Assembly (NCBI GenBank): GCA_023091665.1
Contig: JALJCQ010000023.1
Coordinates: forward strand, 868,001-932,000
Source: Pythium myriotylum
Lineage: Eukaryota; Oomycota; Peronosporomycetes; Pythiales; Pythiaceae
DNA: 64,000 nt
Direction: 5' to 3'
The notes beneath the pieces are model-generated. The model ran no database searches and had not been told where the DNA came from. It saw only the letters and a program-made list of their open reading frames with translations. Below, in pieces: positions 53,540 through 64,000 of the stretch (positions are counted from its first letter, which is position 1; each line of letters begins with the position of its first letter). The position numbers were made by a program, and so were the translations under genes.

Positions 53540-54895
53540 TCTCTTTTTGCACAACCTATCACATCCGAATCCCCGCAGCTATCACACTCACGCTCACCCA
53601 CACGCTCACGCTCACGCTCACCCACACGCTCACGCACACTTGCGCCTCGACGATCGATCGCCCCCTCTATCTATCGTCCCTATCGAAGCCCTGCGCCTCC
53701 ACCTGCGCCTCCGCCTCCGCCTCCGATCTGCACACAGCCGCATTGTTCGTGCCACATGCCACGCCCTTGTCTTCATCTCCAACGCGGACAGAATCGTAGG
53801 CCATCCGCGTCGTGCGTCTCTCGTGCCACGCCTTGGTGACTTTGAAGTGTTGGAGCCCCGTGTTCTATATCCCCCGCATCCCCGTATTCCCGTACCCCCG
53901 TATCCTCGTATCGCCTTATTCCCATGTCCCTACGGCCCGTCCATCATCGACCACCGACCATCGACGCGGCCCCACAGGAGCAAGTCTGAGTAGTATTGTT
54001 TCTCTTCAAGAGCGTGGTGGCTTTGTTGTCTCATCTCCACAGCACAACTCGACACGATAGAGTGCGAGGTGGTGGTGGTGGTGGCTGTGTATCGATAGCG
54101 GCTTCTTGAGGTCACAGTCACTCGATCGGCTTCCTCCTTGCGATGCGAACGTCGTGTGGCGCTCTACGACGTACTTCCTACGGCCACGACGCGGGGAGAG
54201 CGATAGAGGGACAGGAGAGAGCGATAGAGAGAGAGAGAGCGAGGTGGAGACAATATCGGCAACGACCGATACGAAAACAAAAACAAAGTCGAAGACGAAG
54301 GCGACGACGACGACGACGACGACAACAACGACGACAACAACAAGAACGACGACAACAACAACAACGACGAATGTCCCGTGCCCACGAATAAGGAGCAGTG
54401 GCTATGCAGACCTGCGAGCGGTGAGGTGGCATTCATCTCCACGGTGGCCAGGTGGGCGTCGGTAGATCAGGAGTGAAGTGTATGGCGAAGGCGGAGCTGT
54501 GAGTATACGGGCTTGGGGCGAGTGTTTGATGGAACGACGGGGTGAGGAGGGCGCCGAGGGGATGGAGAGGTGGCGGAGTGGATGTGGGGCAAGGAATGGA
54601 GTGCAGGCGACTTGTGCGGTCTCGGCGAGGTGGTTGATTGTGTGTAGGAGGAATCAGTGTGTAGCGGTGGGTGGGAATGAGCGAAGGGAACGAAGGGACG
54701 TTGAAGCGGTTTTGTCGAAGGATTGGGCGTGCGAGTGAGGTTGGTGAGTGCTGTAGTGGTTTTGCGGGAGCATATGGGTACGATGCGAGAGTTTGTTGTG
54801 TGTGGAGTGGTGAGTAATGTCTGTTTTTGCTATTTTGCGTGGCGTGGTTGTGATGCATGTTTGTGAGGAGTATGGTGTGTGGTAGGTGGTTGTAT

Positions 54896-54968
54896 GGGGA
54901 TGTAGCTCAGATGGTAGAGCGCTCGCTTAGCATGCGAGAGGTACTGGGATCGATACCCAGCTTCTCCA
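54896..54968 (+). tRNA. tRNA-Ala(AGC), copy 17
   Basis: Identical to copy 1. Confidence 0.98.
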
Positions 54969-54969
54969 G

Positions 54970-55041
54970 GCGTATGTAGTATAGTGGTTAGTACCTCACG
55001 TTGTGGCCGTGATATCCCAGGTTCGACTCCTGGCATACGCA
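54970..55041 (+). tRNA. tRNA-His(GTG), copy 17
   Basis: Identical to copy 1. Confidence 0.98.
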
Positions 55042-56433
55042 TCTCTTTTTGCACAACCTATCACATCCGAATCCCCGCAGCTATCACACTCACGCTCACC
55101 CACACGCTCACGCTCACCCACACGCTCACGCTCACGCTCACCCACACGCTCACGCACACTTGCGCCTCGACGATCGATCGCCCCCTCTATCTATCGTCCC
55201 TATCGAAGCCCTGCGCCTCCACCTGCGCCTCCACCTCCGCCTCCGCCTCCGATCTGCACACAGCCGCATTGTTCGTGCCACATGCCACGCCCTTGTCTTC
55301 ATCTCCAACGCGGACAGAATCGTAGGCCATCCGCGTCGTGCGTCTCTCGTGCCACGCCTTGGTGACTTTGAAGTGTTGGAGCCCCGTGTTCTATATCCCC
55401 CGCATCCCCGTATTCCCGTACCCCCGTATCCTCGTATCGCCTTATTCCCATGTCCCTACGGCCCGTCCATCATCGACCACCGACCATCGACGCGGCCCCA
55501 CAGGAGCAAGTCTGAGTAGTATTGTTTCTCTTCAAGAGCGTGGTGGCTTTGTTGTCTCATCTCCACAGCACAACTCGACACGATAGAGTGCGAGGTGGTG
55601 GTGGTGGTGGCTGTGTATCGATAGCGGCTTCTTGAGGTCACAGTCACTCGATCGGCTTCCTCCTTGCGATGCGAACGTCGTGTGGCGCTCTACGACGTAC
55701 TTCCTACGGCCACGACGCGGGGAGAGCGATAGAGGGACAGGAGAGAGCGATAGAGAGAGAGAGAGCGAGGTGGAGACAATATCGGCAACGACCGATACGA
55801 AAACAAAAACAAAGTCGAAGACGAAGGCGACGACGAAGGCGACGACGACGACGACGACGACAACAACGACGACAACAACAAGAACGACGACAACAACAAC
55901 AACGACGAATGTCCCGTGCCCACGAATAAGGAGCAGTGGCTATGCAGACCTGCGAGCGGTGAGGTGGCATTCATCTCCACGGTGGCCAGGTGGGCGTCGG
56001 TAGATCAGGAGTGAAGTGTATGGCGAAGGCGGAGCTGTGAGTATACGGGCTTGGGGCGAGTGTTTGATGGAACGACGGGGTGAGGAGGGCGCCGAGGGGA
56101 TGGAGAGGTGGCGGAGTGGATGTGGGGCAAGGAATGGAGTGCAGGCGACTTGTGCGGTCTCGGCGAGGTGGTTGATTGTGTGTAGGAGGAATCAGTGTGT
56201 AGCGGTGGGTGGGAATGAGCGAAGGGAGCGAAGGGACGTTGAAGCGGTTTTGTCGAAGGATTGGGCGTGCGAGTGAGGTTGGTGAGTGCTGTAGTGGTTT
56301 TGCGGGAGCATATGGGTACGATGCGAGAGTTTGTTGTGTGTGGAGTGGTGAGTAATGTCTGTTTTTGCTATTTTGCGTGGCGTGGTTGTGATGCATGTTT
56401 GTGAGGAGTATGGTGTGTGGTAGGTGGTTGTAT

Positions 56434-56506
56434 GGGGATGTAGCTCAGATGGTAGAGCGCTCGCTTAGCATGCGAGAGGTACTGGGATCGATACCCAGCT
56501 TCTCCA
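56434..56506 (+). tRNA. tRNA-Ala(AGC), copy 18
   Basis: Identical to copy 1. Confidence 0.98.
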
Positions 56507-56507
56507 G

Positions 56508-56579
56508 GCGTATGTAGTATAGTGGTTAGTACCTCACGTTGTGGCCGTGATATCCCAGGTTCGACTCCTGGCATACGCA
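56508..56579 (+). tRNA. tRNA-His(GTG), copy 18
   Basis: Identical to copy 1. Confidence 0.98.
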
Positions 56580-57965
56580 TCTCTTTTTGCACAACCTATC
56601 ACATCCGAATCCCCGCAGCTATCACACTCACGCTCACGCTCACGCTCACGCTCACCCACACGCTCACGCTCACGCTCACCCACACGCTCACGCACACTTG
56701 CGCCTCGACGATCGATCGCCCCCTCTATCTATCGTCCCTATCGAAGCCCTGCGCCTCCACCTGCGCCTCCGCCTCCGCCTCCGATCTGCACACAGCCGCA
56801 TTGTTCGTGCCACATGCCACGCCCTTGTCTTCATCTCCAACGCGGACAGAATCGTAGGCCATCCGCGTCGTGCGTCTCTCGTGCCACGCCTTGGTGACTT
56901 TGAAGTGTTGGAACCCCGTGTTCTATATCCCCCGCATCCCCGTATTCCCGTACCCCCGTATCCTCGTATCGCCTTATTCCCATGTCCCTACGGCCCGTCC
57001 ATCATCGACCACCGACCATCGACGCGGCCCCACAGGAGCAAGTCTGAGTAGTATTGTTTCTCTTCAAGAGCGTGGTGGCTTTGTTGTCTCATCTCCACAG
57101 CACAACTCGACACGATAGAGTGCGAGGTGGTGGTGGTGGTGGCTGTGTATCGATAGCGGCTTCTTGAGGTCACAGTCACTCGATCGGCTTCCTCCTTGCG
57201 ATGCGAACGTCGTGTGGCGCTCTACGACGTACTTCCTACGGCCACGACGCGGGGAGAGCGATAGAGGGACAGGAGAGAGCGATAGAGAGAGAGAGAGCGA
57301 GGTGGAGACAATATCGGCAACGACCGATACGAAAACAAAAACAAAGTCGAAGACGAAGGCGACGACGAAGGCGACGACGACGACGACGACGACAACAACG
57401 ACGACAACAACAAGAACGACGACAACAACAACAACGACGAATGTCCCGTGCCCACGAATAAGGAGCAGTGGCTATGCAGACCTGCGAGCGGTGAGGTGGC
57501 ATTCATCTCCACGGTGGCCAGGTGGGCGTCGGTAGATCAGGAGTGAAGTGTATGGCGAAGGCGGAGCTGTGAGTATACGGGCTTGGGGCGAGTGTTTGAT
57601 GGAACGACGGGGTGAGGAGGGCGCCGAGGGGATGGAGAGGTGGCGGAGTGGATGTGGGGCAAGGAATGGAGTGCAGGCGACTTGTGCGGTCTCGGCGAGG
57701 TGGTTGATTGTGTGTAGGAGGAATCAGTGTGTAGCGGTGGGTGGGAATGAGCGAAGGGAACGAAGGGACGTTGAAGCGGTTTTGTCGAAGGATTGGGCGT
57801 GCGAGTGAGGTTGGTGAGTGCTGTAGTGGTTTTGCGGGAGCATATGGGTACGATGCGAGAGTTTGTTGTGTGTGGAGTGGTGAGTAATGTCTGTTTTTGC
57901 TATTTTGCGTGGCGTGGTTGTGATGCATGTTTGTGAGGAGTATGGTGTGTGGTAGGTGGTTGTAT

Positions 57966-58038
57966 GGGGATGTAGCTCAGATGGTAGAGCGCTCGCTTAG
58001 CATGCGAGAGGTACTGGGATCGATACCCAGCTTCTCCA
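57966..58038 (+). tRNA. tRNA-Ala(AGC), copy 19
   Basis: Identical to copy 1. Confidence 0.98.
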
Positions 58039-58039
58039 G

Positions 58040-58111
58040 GCGTATGTAGTATAGTGGTTAGTACCTCACGTTGTGGCCGTGATATCCCAGGTTCGACTCC
58101 TGGCATACGCA
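58040..58111 (+). tRNA. tRNA-His(GTG), copy 19
   Basis: Identical to copy 1. Confidence 0.98.
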
Positions 58112-59497
58112 TCTCTTTTTGCACAACCTATCACATCCGAATCCCCGCAGCTATCACACTCACGCTCACGCTCACGCTCACGCTCACCCACACGCTCACG
58201 CTCACGCTCACCCACACGCTCACGCACACTTGCGCCTCGACGATCGATCGCCCCCTCTATCTATCGTCCCTATCGAAGCCCTGCGCCTCCACCTGCGCCT
58301 CCGCCTCCGCCTCCGATCTGCACACAGCCGCATTGTTCGTGCCACATGCCACGCCCTTGTCTTCATCTCCAACGCGGACAGAATCGTAGGCCATCCGCGT
58401 CGTGCGTCTCTCGTGCCACGCCTTGGTGACTTTGAAGTGTTGGAACCCCGTGTTCTATATCCCCCGCATCCCCGTATTCCCGTACCCCCGTATCCTCGTA
58501 TCGCCTTATTCCCATGTCCCTACGGCCCGTCCATCATCGACCACCGACCATCGACGCGGCCCCACAGGAGCAAGTCTGAGTAGTATTGTTTCTCTTCAAG
58601 AGCGTGGTGGCTTTGTTGTCTCATCTCCACAGCACAACTCGACACGATAGAGTGCGAGGTGGTGGTGGTGGTGGCTGTGTATCGATAGCGGCTTCTTGAG
58701 GTCACAGTCACTCGATCGGCTTCCTCCTTGCGATGCGAACGTCGTGTGGCGCTCTACGACGTACTTCCTACGGCCACGACGCGGGGAGAGCGATAGAGGG
58801 ACAGGAGAGAGCGATAGAGAGAGAGAGAGCGAGGTGGAGACAATATCGGCAACGACCGATACGAAAACAAAAACAAAGTCGAAGACGAAGGCGACGACGA
58901 AGGCGACGACGACGACGACGACGACAACAACGACGACAACAACAAGAACGACGACAACAACAACAACGACGAATGTCCCGTGCCCACGAATAAGGAGCAG
59001 TGGCTATGCAGACCTGCGAGCGGTGAGGTGGCATTCATCTCCACGGTGGCCAGGTGGGCGTCGGTAGATCAGGAGTGAAGTGTATGGCGAAGGCGGAGCT
59101 GTGAGTATACGGGCTTGGGGCGAGTGTTTGATGGAACGACGGGGTGAGGAGGGCGCCGAGGGGATGGAGAGGTGGCGGAGTGGATGTGGGGCAAGGAATG
59201 GAGTGCAGGCGACTTGTGCGGTCTCGGCGAGGTGGTTGATTGTGTGTAGGAGGAATCAGTGTGTAGCGGTGGGTGGGAATGAGCGAAGGGAACGAAGGGA
59301 CGTTGAAGCGGTTTTGTCGAAGGATTGGGCGTGCGAGTGAGGTTGGTGAGTGCTGTAGTGGTTTTGCGGGAGCATATGGGTACGATGCGAGAGTTTGTTG
59401 TGTGTGGAGTGGTGAGTAATGTCTGTTTTTGCTATTTTGCGTGGCGTGGTTGTGATGCATGTTTGTGAGGAGTATGGTGTGTGGTAGGTGGTTGTAT

Positions 59498-59570
59498 GGG
59501 GATGTAGCTCAGATGGTAGAGCGCTCGCTTAGCATGCGAGAGGTACTGGGATCGATACCCAGCTTCTCCA
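59498..59570 (+). tRNA. tRNA-Ala(AGC), copy 20
   Basis: Identical to copy 1. Confidence 0.98.
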
Positions 59571-59571
59571 G

Positions 59572-59643
59572 GCGTATGTAGTATAGTGGTTAGTACCTCA
59601 CGTTGTGGCCGTGATATCCCAGGTTCGACTCCTGGCATACGCA
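59572..59643 (+). tRNA. tRNA-His(GTG), copy 20
   Basis: Identical to copy 1. Confidence 0.98.
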
Positions 59644-61029
59644 TCTCTTTTTGCACAACCTATCACATCCGAATCCCCGCAGCTATCACACTCACGCTCA
59701 CGCTCACGCTCACGCTCACCCACACGCTCACGCTCACGCTCACCCACACGCTCACGCACACTTGCGCCTCGACGATCGATCGCCCCCTCTATCTATCGTC
59801 CCTATCGAAGCCCTGCGCCTCCACCTGCGCCTCCGCCTCCGCCTCCGATCTGCACACAGCCGCATTGTTCGTGCCACATGCCACGCCCTTGTCTTCATCT
59901 CCAACGCGGACAGAATCGTAGGCCATCCGCGTCGTGCGTCTCTCGTGCCACGCCTTGGTGACTTTGAAGTGTTGGAGCCCCGTGTTCTATATCCCCCGCA
60001 TCCCCGTATTCCCGTACCCCCGTATCCTCGTATCGCCTTATTCCCATGTCCCTACGGCCCGTCCATCATCGACCACCGACCATCGACGCGGCCCCACAGG
60101 AGCAAGTCTGAGTAGTATTGTTTCTCTTCAAGAGCGTGGTGGCTTTGTTGTCTCATCTCCACAGCACAACTCGACACGATAGAGTGCGAGGTGGTGGTGG
60201 TGGTGGCTGTGTATCGATAGCGGCTTCTTGAGGTCACAGTCACTCGATCGGCTTCCTCCTTGCGATGCGAACGTCGTGTGGCGCTCTACGACGTACTTCC
60301 TACGGCCACGACGCGGGGAGAGCGATAGAGGGACAGGAGAGAGCGATAGAGAGAGAGAGAGCGAGGTGGAGACAATATCGGCAACGACCGATACGAAAAC
60401 AAAAACAAAGTCGAAGACGAAGGCGACGACGAAGGCGACGACGACGACGACGACGACAACAACGACGACAACAACAAGAACGACGACAACAACAACAACG
60501 ACGAATGTCCCGTGCCCACGAATAAGGAGCAGTGGCTATGCAGACCTGCGAGCGGTGAGGTGGCATTCATCTCCACGGTGGCCAGGTGGGCGTCGGTAGA
60601 TCAGGAGTGAAGTGTATGGCGAAGGCGGAGCTGTGAGTATACGGGCTTGGGGCGAGTGTTTGATGGAACGACGGGGTGAGGAGGGCGCCGAGGGGATGGA
60701 GAGGTGGCGGAGTGGATGTGGGGCAAGGAATGGAGTGCAGGCGACTTGTGCGGTCTCGGCGAGGTGGTTGATTGTGTGTAGGAGGAATCAGTGTGTAGCG
60801 GTGGGTGGGAATGAGCGAAGGGAACGAAGGGACGTTGAAGCGGTTTTGTCGAAGGATTGGGCGTGCGAGTGAGGTTGGTGAGTGCTGTAGTGGTTTTGCG
60901 GGAGCATATGGGTACGATGCGAGAGTTTGTTGTGTGTGGAGTGGTGAGTAATGTCTGTTTTTGCTATTTTGCGTGGCGTGGTTGTGATGCATGTTTGTGA
61001 GGAGTATGGTGTGTGGTAGGTGGTTGTAT

Positions 61030-61102
61030 GGGGATGTAGCTCAGATGGTAGAGCGCTCGCTTAGCATGCGAGAGGTACTGGGATCGATACCCAGCTTCTC
61101 CA
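61030..61102 (+). tRNA. tRNA-Ala(AGC), copy 21
   Basis: Identical to copy 1. Confidence 0.98.
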
Positions 61103-61103
61103 G

Positions 61104-61175
61104 GCGTATGTAGTATAGTGGTTAGTACCTCACGTTGTGGCCGTGATATCCCAGGTTCGACTCCTGGCATACGCA
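61104..61175 (+). tRNA. tRNA-His(GTG), copy 21
   Basis: Identical to copy 1. Confidence 0.98.
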
Positions 61176-62561
61176 TCTCTTTTTGCACAACCTATCACAT
61201 CCGAATCCCCGCAGCTATCACACTCACGCTCACGCTCACGCTCACGCTCACCCACACGCTCACGCTCACGCTCACCCACACGCTCACGCACACTTGCGCC
61301 TCGACGATCGATCGCCCCCTCTATCTATCGTCCCTATCGAAGCCCTGCGCCTCCACCTGCGCCTCCGCCTCCGCCTCCGATCTGCACACAGCCGCATTGT
61401 TCGTGCCACATGCCACGCCCTTGTCTTCATCTCCAACGCGGACAGAATCGTAGGCCATCCGCGTCGTGCGTCTCTCGTGCCACGCCTTGGTGACTTTGAA
61501 GTGTTGGAACCCCGTGTTCTATATCCCCCGCATCCCCGTATTCCCGTACCCCCGTATCCTCGTATCGCCTTATTCCCATGTCCCTACGGCCCGTCCATCA
61601 TCGACCACCGACCATCGACGCGGCCCCACAGGAGCAAGTCTGAGTAGTATTGTTTCTCTTCAAGAGCGTGGTGGCTTTGTTGTCTCATCTCCACAGCACA
61701 ACTCGACACGATAGAGTGCGAGGTGGTGGTGGTGGTGGCTGTGTATCGATAGCGGCTTCTTGAGGTCACAGTCACTCGATCGGCTTCCTCCTTGCGATGC
61801 GAACGTCGTGTGGCGCTCTACGACGTACTTCCTACGGCCACGACGCGGGGAGAGCGATAGAGGGACAGGAGAGAGCGATAGAGAGAGAGAGAGCGAGGTG
61901 GAGACAATATCGGCAACGACCGATACGAAAACAAAAACAAAGTCGAAGACGAAGGCGACGACGAAGGCGACGACGACGACGACGACGACAACAACGACGA
62001 CAACAACAAGAACGACGACAACAACAACAACGACGAATGTCCCGTGCCCACGAATAAGGAGCAGTGGCTATGCAGACCTGCGAGCGGTGAGGTGGCATTC
62101 ATCTCCACGGTGGCCAGGTGGGCGTCGGTAGATCAGGAGTGAAGTGTATGGCGAAGGCGGAGCTGTGAGTATACGGGCTTGGGGCGAGTGTTTGATGGAA
62201 CGACGGGGTGAGGAGGGCGCCGAGGGGATGGAGAGGTGGCGGAGTGGATGTGGGGCAAGGAATGGAGTGCAGGCGACTTGTGCGGTCTCGGCGAGGTGGT
62301 TGATTGTGTGTAGGAGGAATCAGTGTGTAGCGGTGGGTGGGAATGAGCGAAGGGAACGAAGGGACGTTGAAGCGGTTTTGTCGAAGGATTGGGCGTGCGA
62401 GTGAGGTTGGTGAGTGCTGTAGTGGTTTTGCGGGAGCATATGGGTACGATGCGAGAGTTTGTTGTGTGTGGAGTGGTGAGTAATGTCTGTTTTTGCTATT
62501 TTGCGTGGCGTGGTTGTGATGCATGTTTGTGAGGAGTATGGTGTGTGGTAGGTGGTTGTAT

Positions 62562-62634
62562 GGGGATGTAGCTCAGATGGTAGAGCGCTCGCTTAGCATG
62601 CGAGAGGTACTGGGATCGATACCCAGCTTCTCCA
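62562..62634 (+). tRNA. tRNA-Ala(AGC), copy 22
   Basis: Identical to copy 1. Last Ala copy in the window; its spacer runs to the right edge. Confidence 0.98.
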
Positions 62635-62635
62635 G

Positions 62636-62707
62636 GCGTATGTAGTATAGTGGTTAGTACCTCACGTTGTGGCCGTGATATCCCAGGTTCGACTCCTGGC
62701 ATACGCA
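62636..62707 (+). tRNA. tRNA-His(GTG), copy 22
   Basis: Identical to copy 1. Confidence 0.98.
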
Positions 62708-64000
62708 TCTCTTTTTGCACAACCTATCACATCCGAATCCCCGCAGCTATCACACTCACGCTCACGCTCACGCTCACGCTCACCCACACGCTCACGCTCA
62801 CGCTCACCCACACGCTCACGCACACTTGCGCCTCGACGATCGATCGCCCCCTCTATCTATCGTCCCTATCGAAGCCCTGCGCCTCCACCTGCGCCTCCAC
62901 CTCCGCCTCCGCCTCCGATCTGCACACAGCCGCATTGTTCGTGCCACATGCCACGCCCTTGTCTTCATCTCCAACGCGGACAGAATCGTAGGCCATCCGC
63001 GTCGTGCGTCTCTCGTGCCACGCCTTGGTGACTTTGAAGTGTTGGAGCCCCGTGTTCTATATCCCCCGCATCCCCGTATTCCCGTACCCCCGTATCCTCG
63101 TATCGCCTTATTCCCATGTCCCTACGGCCCGTCCATCATCGACCACCGACCATCGACGCGGCCCCACAGGAGCAAGTCTGAGTAGTATTGTTTCTCTTCA
63201 AGAGCGTGGTGGCTTTGTTGTCTCATCTCCACAGCACAACTCGACACGATAGAGTGCGAGGTGGTGGTGGTGGTGGCTGTGTATCGATAGCGGCTTCTTG
63301 AGGTCACAGTCACTCGATCGGCTTCCTCCTTGCGATGCGAACGTCGTGTGGCGCTCTACGACGTACTTCCTACGGCCACGACGCGGGGAGAGCGATAGAG
63401 GGACAGGAGAGAGCGATAGAGAGAGAGAGAGCGAGGTGGAGACAATATCGGCAACGACCGATACGAAAACAAAAACAAAGTCGAAGACGAAGGCGACGAC
63501 GACGACGACGACGACAACAACGACGACAACAACAAGAACGACGACAACAACAACAACGACGAATGTCCCGTGCCCACGAATAAGGAGCAGTGGCTATGCA
63601 GACCTGCGAGCGGTGAGGTGGCATTCATCTCCACGGTGGCCAGGTGGGCGTCGGTAGATCAGGAGTGAAGTGTATGGCGAAGGCGGAGCTGTGAGTATAC
63701 GGGCTTGGGGCGAGTGTTTGATGGAACGACGGGGTGAGGAGGGCGCCGAGGGGATGGAGAGGTGGCGGAGTGGATGTGGGGCAAGGAATGGAGTGCAGGC
63801 GACTTGTGCGGTCTCGGCGAGGTGGTTGATTGTGTGTAGGAGGAATCAGTGTGTAGCGGTGGGTGGGAATGAGCGAAGGGAACGAAGGGACGTTGAAGCG
63901 GTTTTGTCGAAGGATTGGGCGTGCGAGTGAGGTTGGTGAGTGCTGTAGTGGTTTTGCGGGAGCATATGGGTACGATGCGAGAGTTTGTTGTGTGTGGAGT

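Larger units (their letters stand above)
35106..64000 (+). repeat. tRNA Ala-His tandem array, segment 3, open at the right edge
   Basis: Nineteen complete Ala-His pairs. Start-to-start distances are 1538, 1514, 1526, 1538, 1538, 1526, 1538, 1514, 1490, 1532, 1496, 1538, 1502, 1538, 1532, 1532, 1532 and 1532 bp. All differ by multiples of 6, from gain or loss of CTCACG hexamers, CCTCCG/CCACCT hexamers and 12- or 18-bp blocks of the GAC/AAC tract. Elsewhere units differ by rare single bases, such as GGAACCCC for GGAGCCCC in the spacers at 38640, 46295, 56910, 58442 and 61506. Confidence 0.97.

Overview
The window reads as nuclear DNA of an oomycete (Phytophthora/Pythium-type stramenopile). The genes are GC-rich with short GT-AG introns of 53-77 bp. 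There is a BT1 (folate-biopterin) transporter, a pair of secreted six-cysteine proteins one of which carries an RXLR-type motif, a relic of the Crypton-like tyrosine recombinases common in oomycete genomes, and eukaryotic kinases and tRNAs. Species cannot be fixed from sequence alone.

Layout. (1) 1-10598: a 4.07-kb tandem duplication, two full units plus a third that lacks its right part. Each full unit carries two convergent secreted-protein genes that are diverged paralogs (A on +, B on -), so the window has three copies of A and two of B. (2) 10932-20031: ordinary single-copy genes: a BT1-family transporter (-), two tandem casein kinase 2 alpha genes (+), a tiny two-exon RIIa-domain (RIIAD1-like) gene (-), and a mitochondrial pentatricopeptide-repeat protein (+). 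(3) 20570-21395: a decayed, truncated Crypton-like tyrosine recombinase whose 3' end is cut off exactly where a repeat array starts. (4) 21396-64000: a tandem array of ~1.5-kb units, each with one tRNA-Ala(AGC) and one tRNA-His(GTG) gene separated by a single G. There are 22 complete Ala-His pairs and the array runs off the right edge.

The array is interrupted twice, at exactly the same nucleotide of tRNA-Ala. At 24651-31985 sits an apparently intact 7.3-kb APE-type LINE with two ORFs. At 33503-35105 sits a tandem dimer of a 793-bp non-autonomous element that shares the LINE's two termini. Both lie antisense to the tRNA, both enter right after TAGCTCAG (tRNA position 15), and both are flanked by a duplication of tRNA positions 1-15. 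The duplication therefore rebuilds a full tRNA-Ala gene downstream of each insertion. I think this is the main discovery in the window: a site-specific retrotransposon and its dependent partner that use tRNA genes as a target and restore the gene they hit.

The tRNA pairs look like two-gene transcription units. Both tRNAs have their own A and B boxes, there is no T-run between them, and one TTTTT terminator follows tRNA-His. The single base between them is a G, which could serve as the G-1 that tRNA-His needs. Copies are near identical and unit lengths differ in steps of 6 bp, which points to ongoing homogenisation by unequal exchange.
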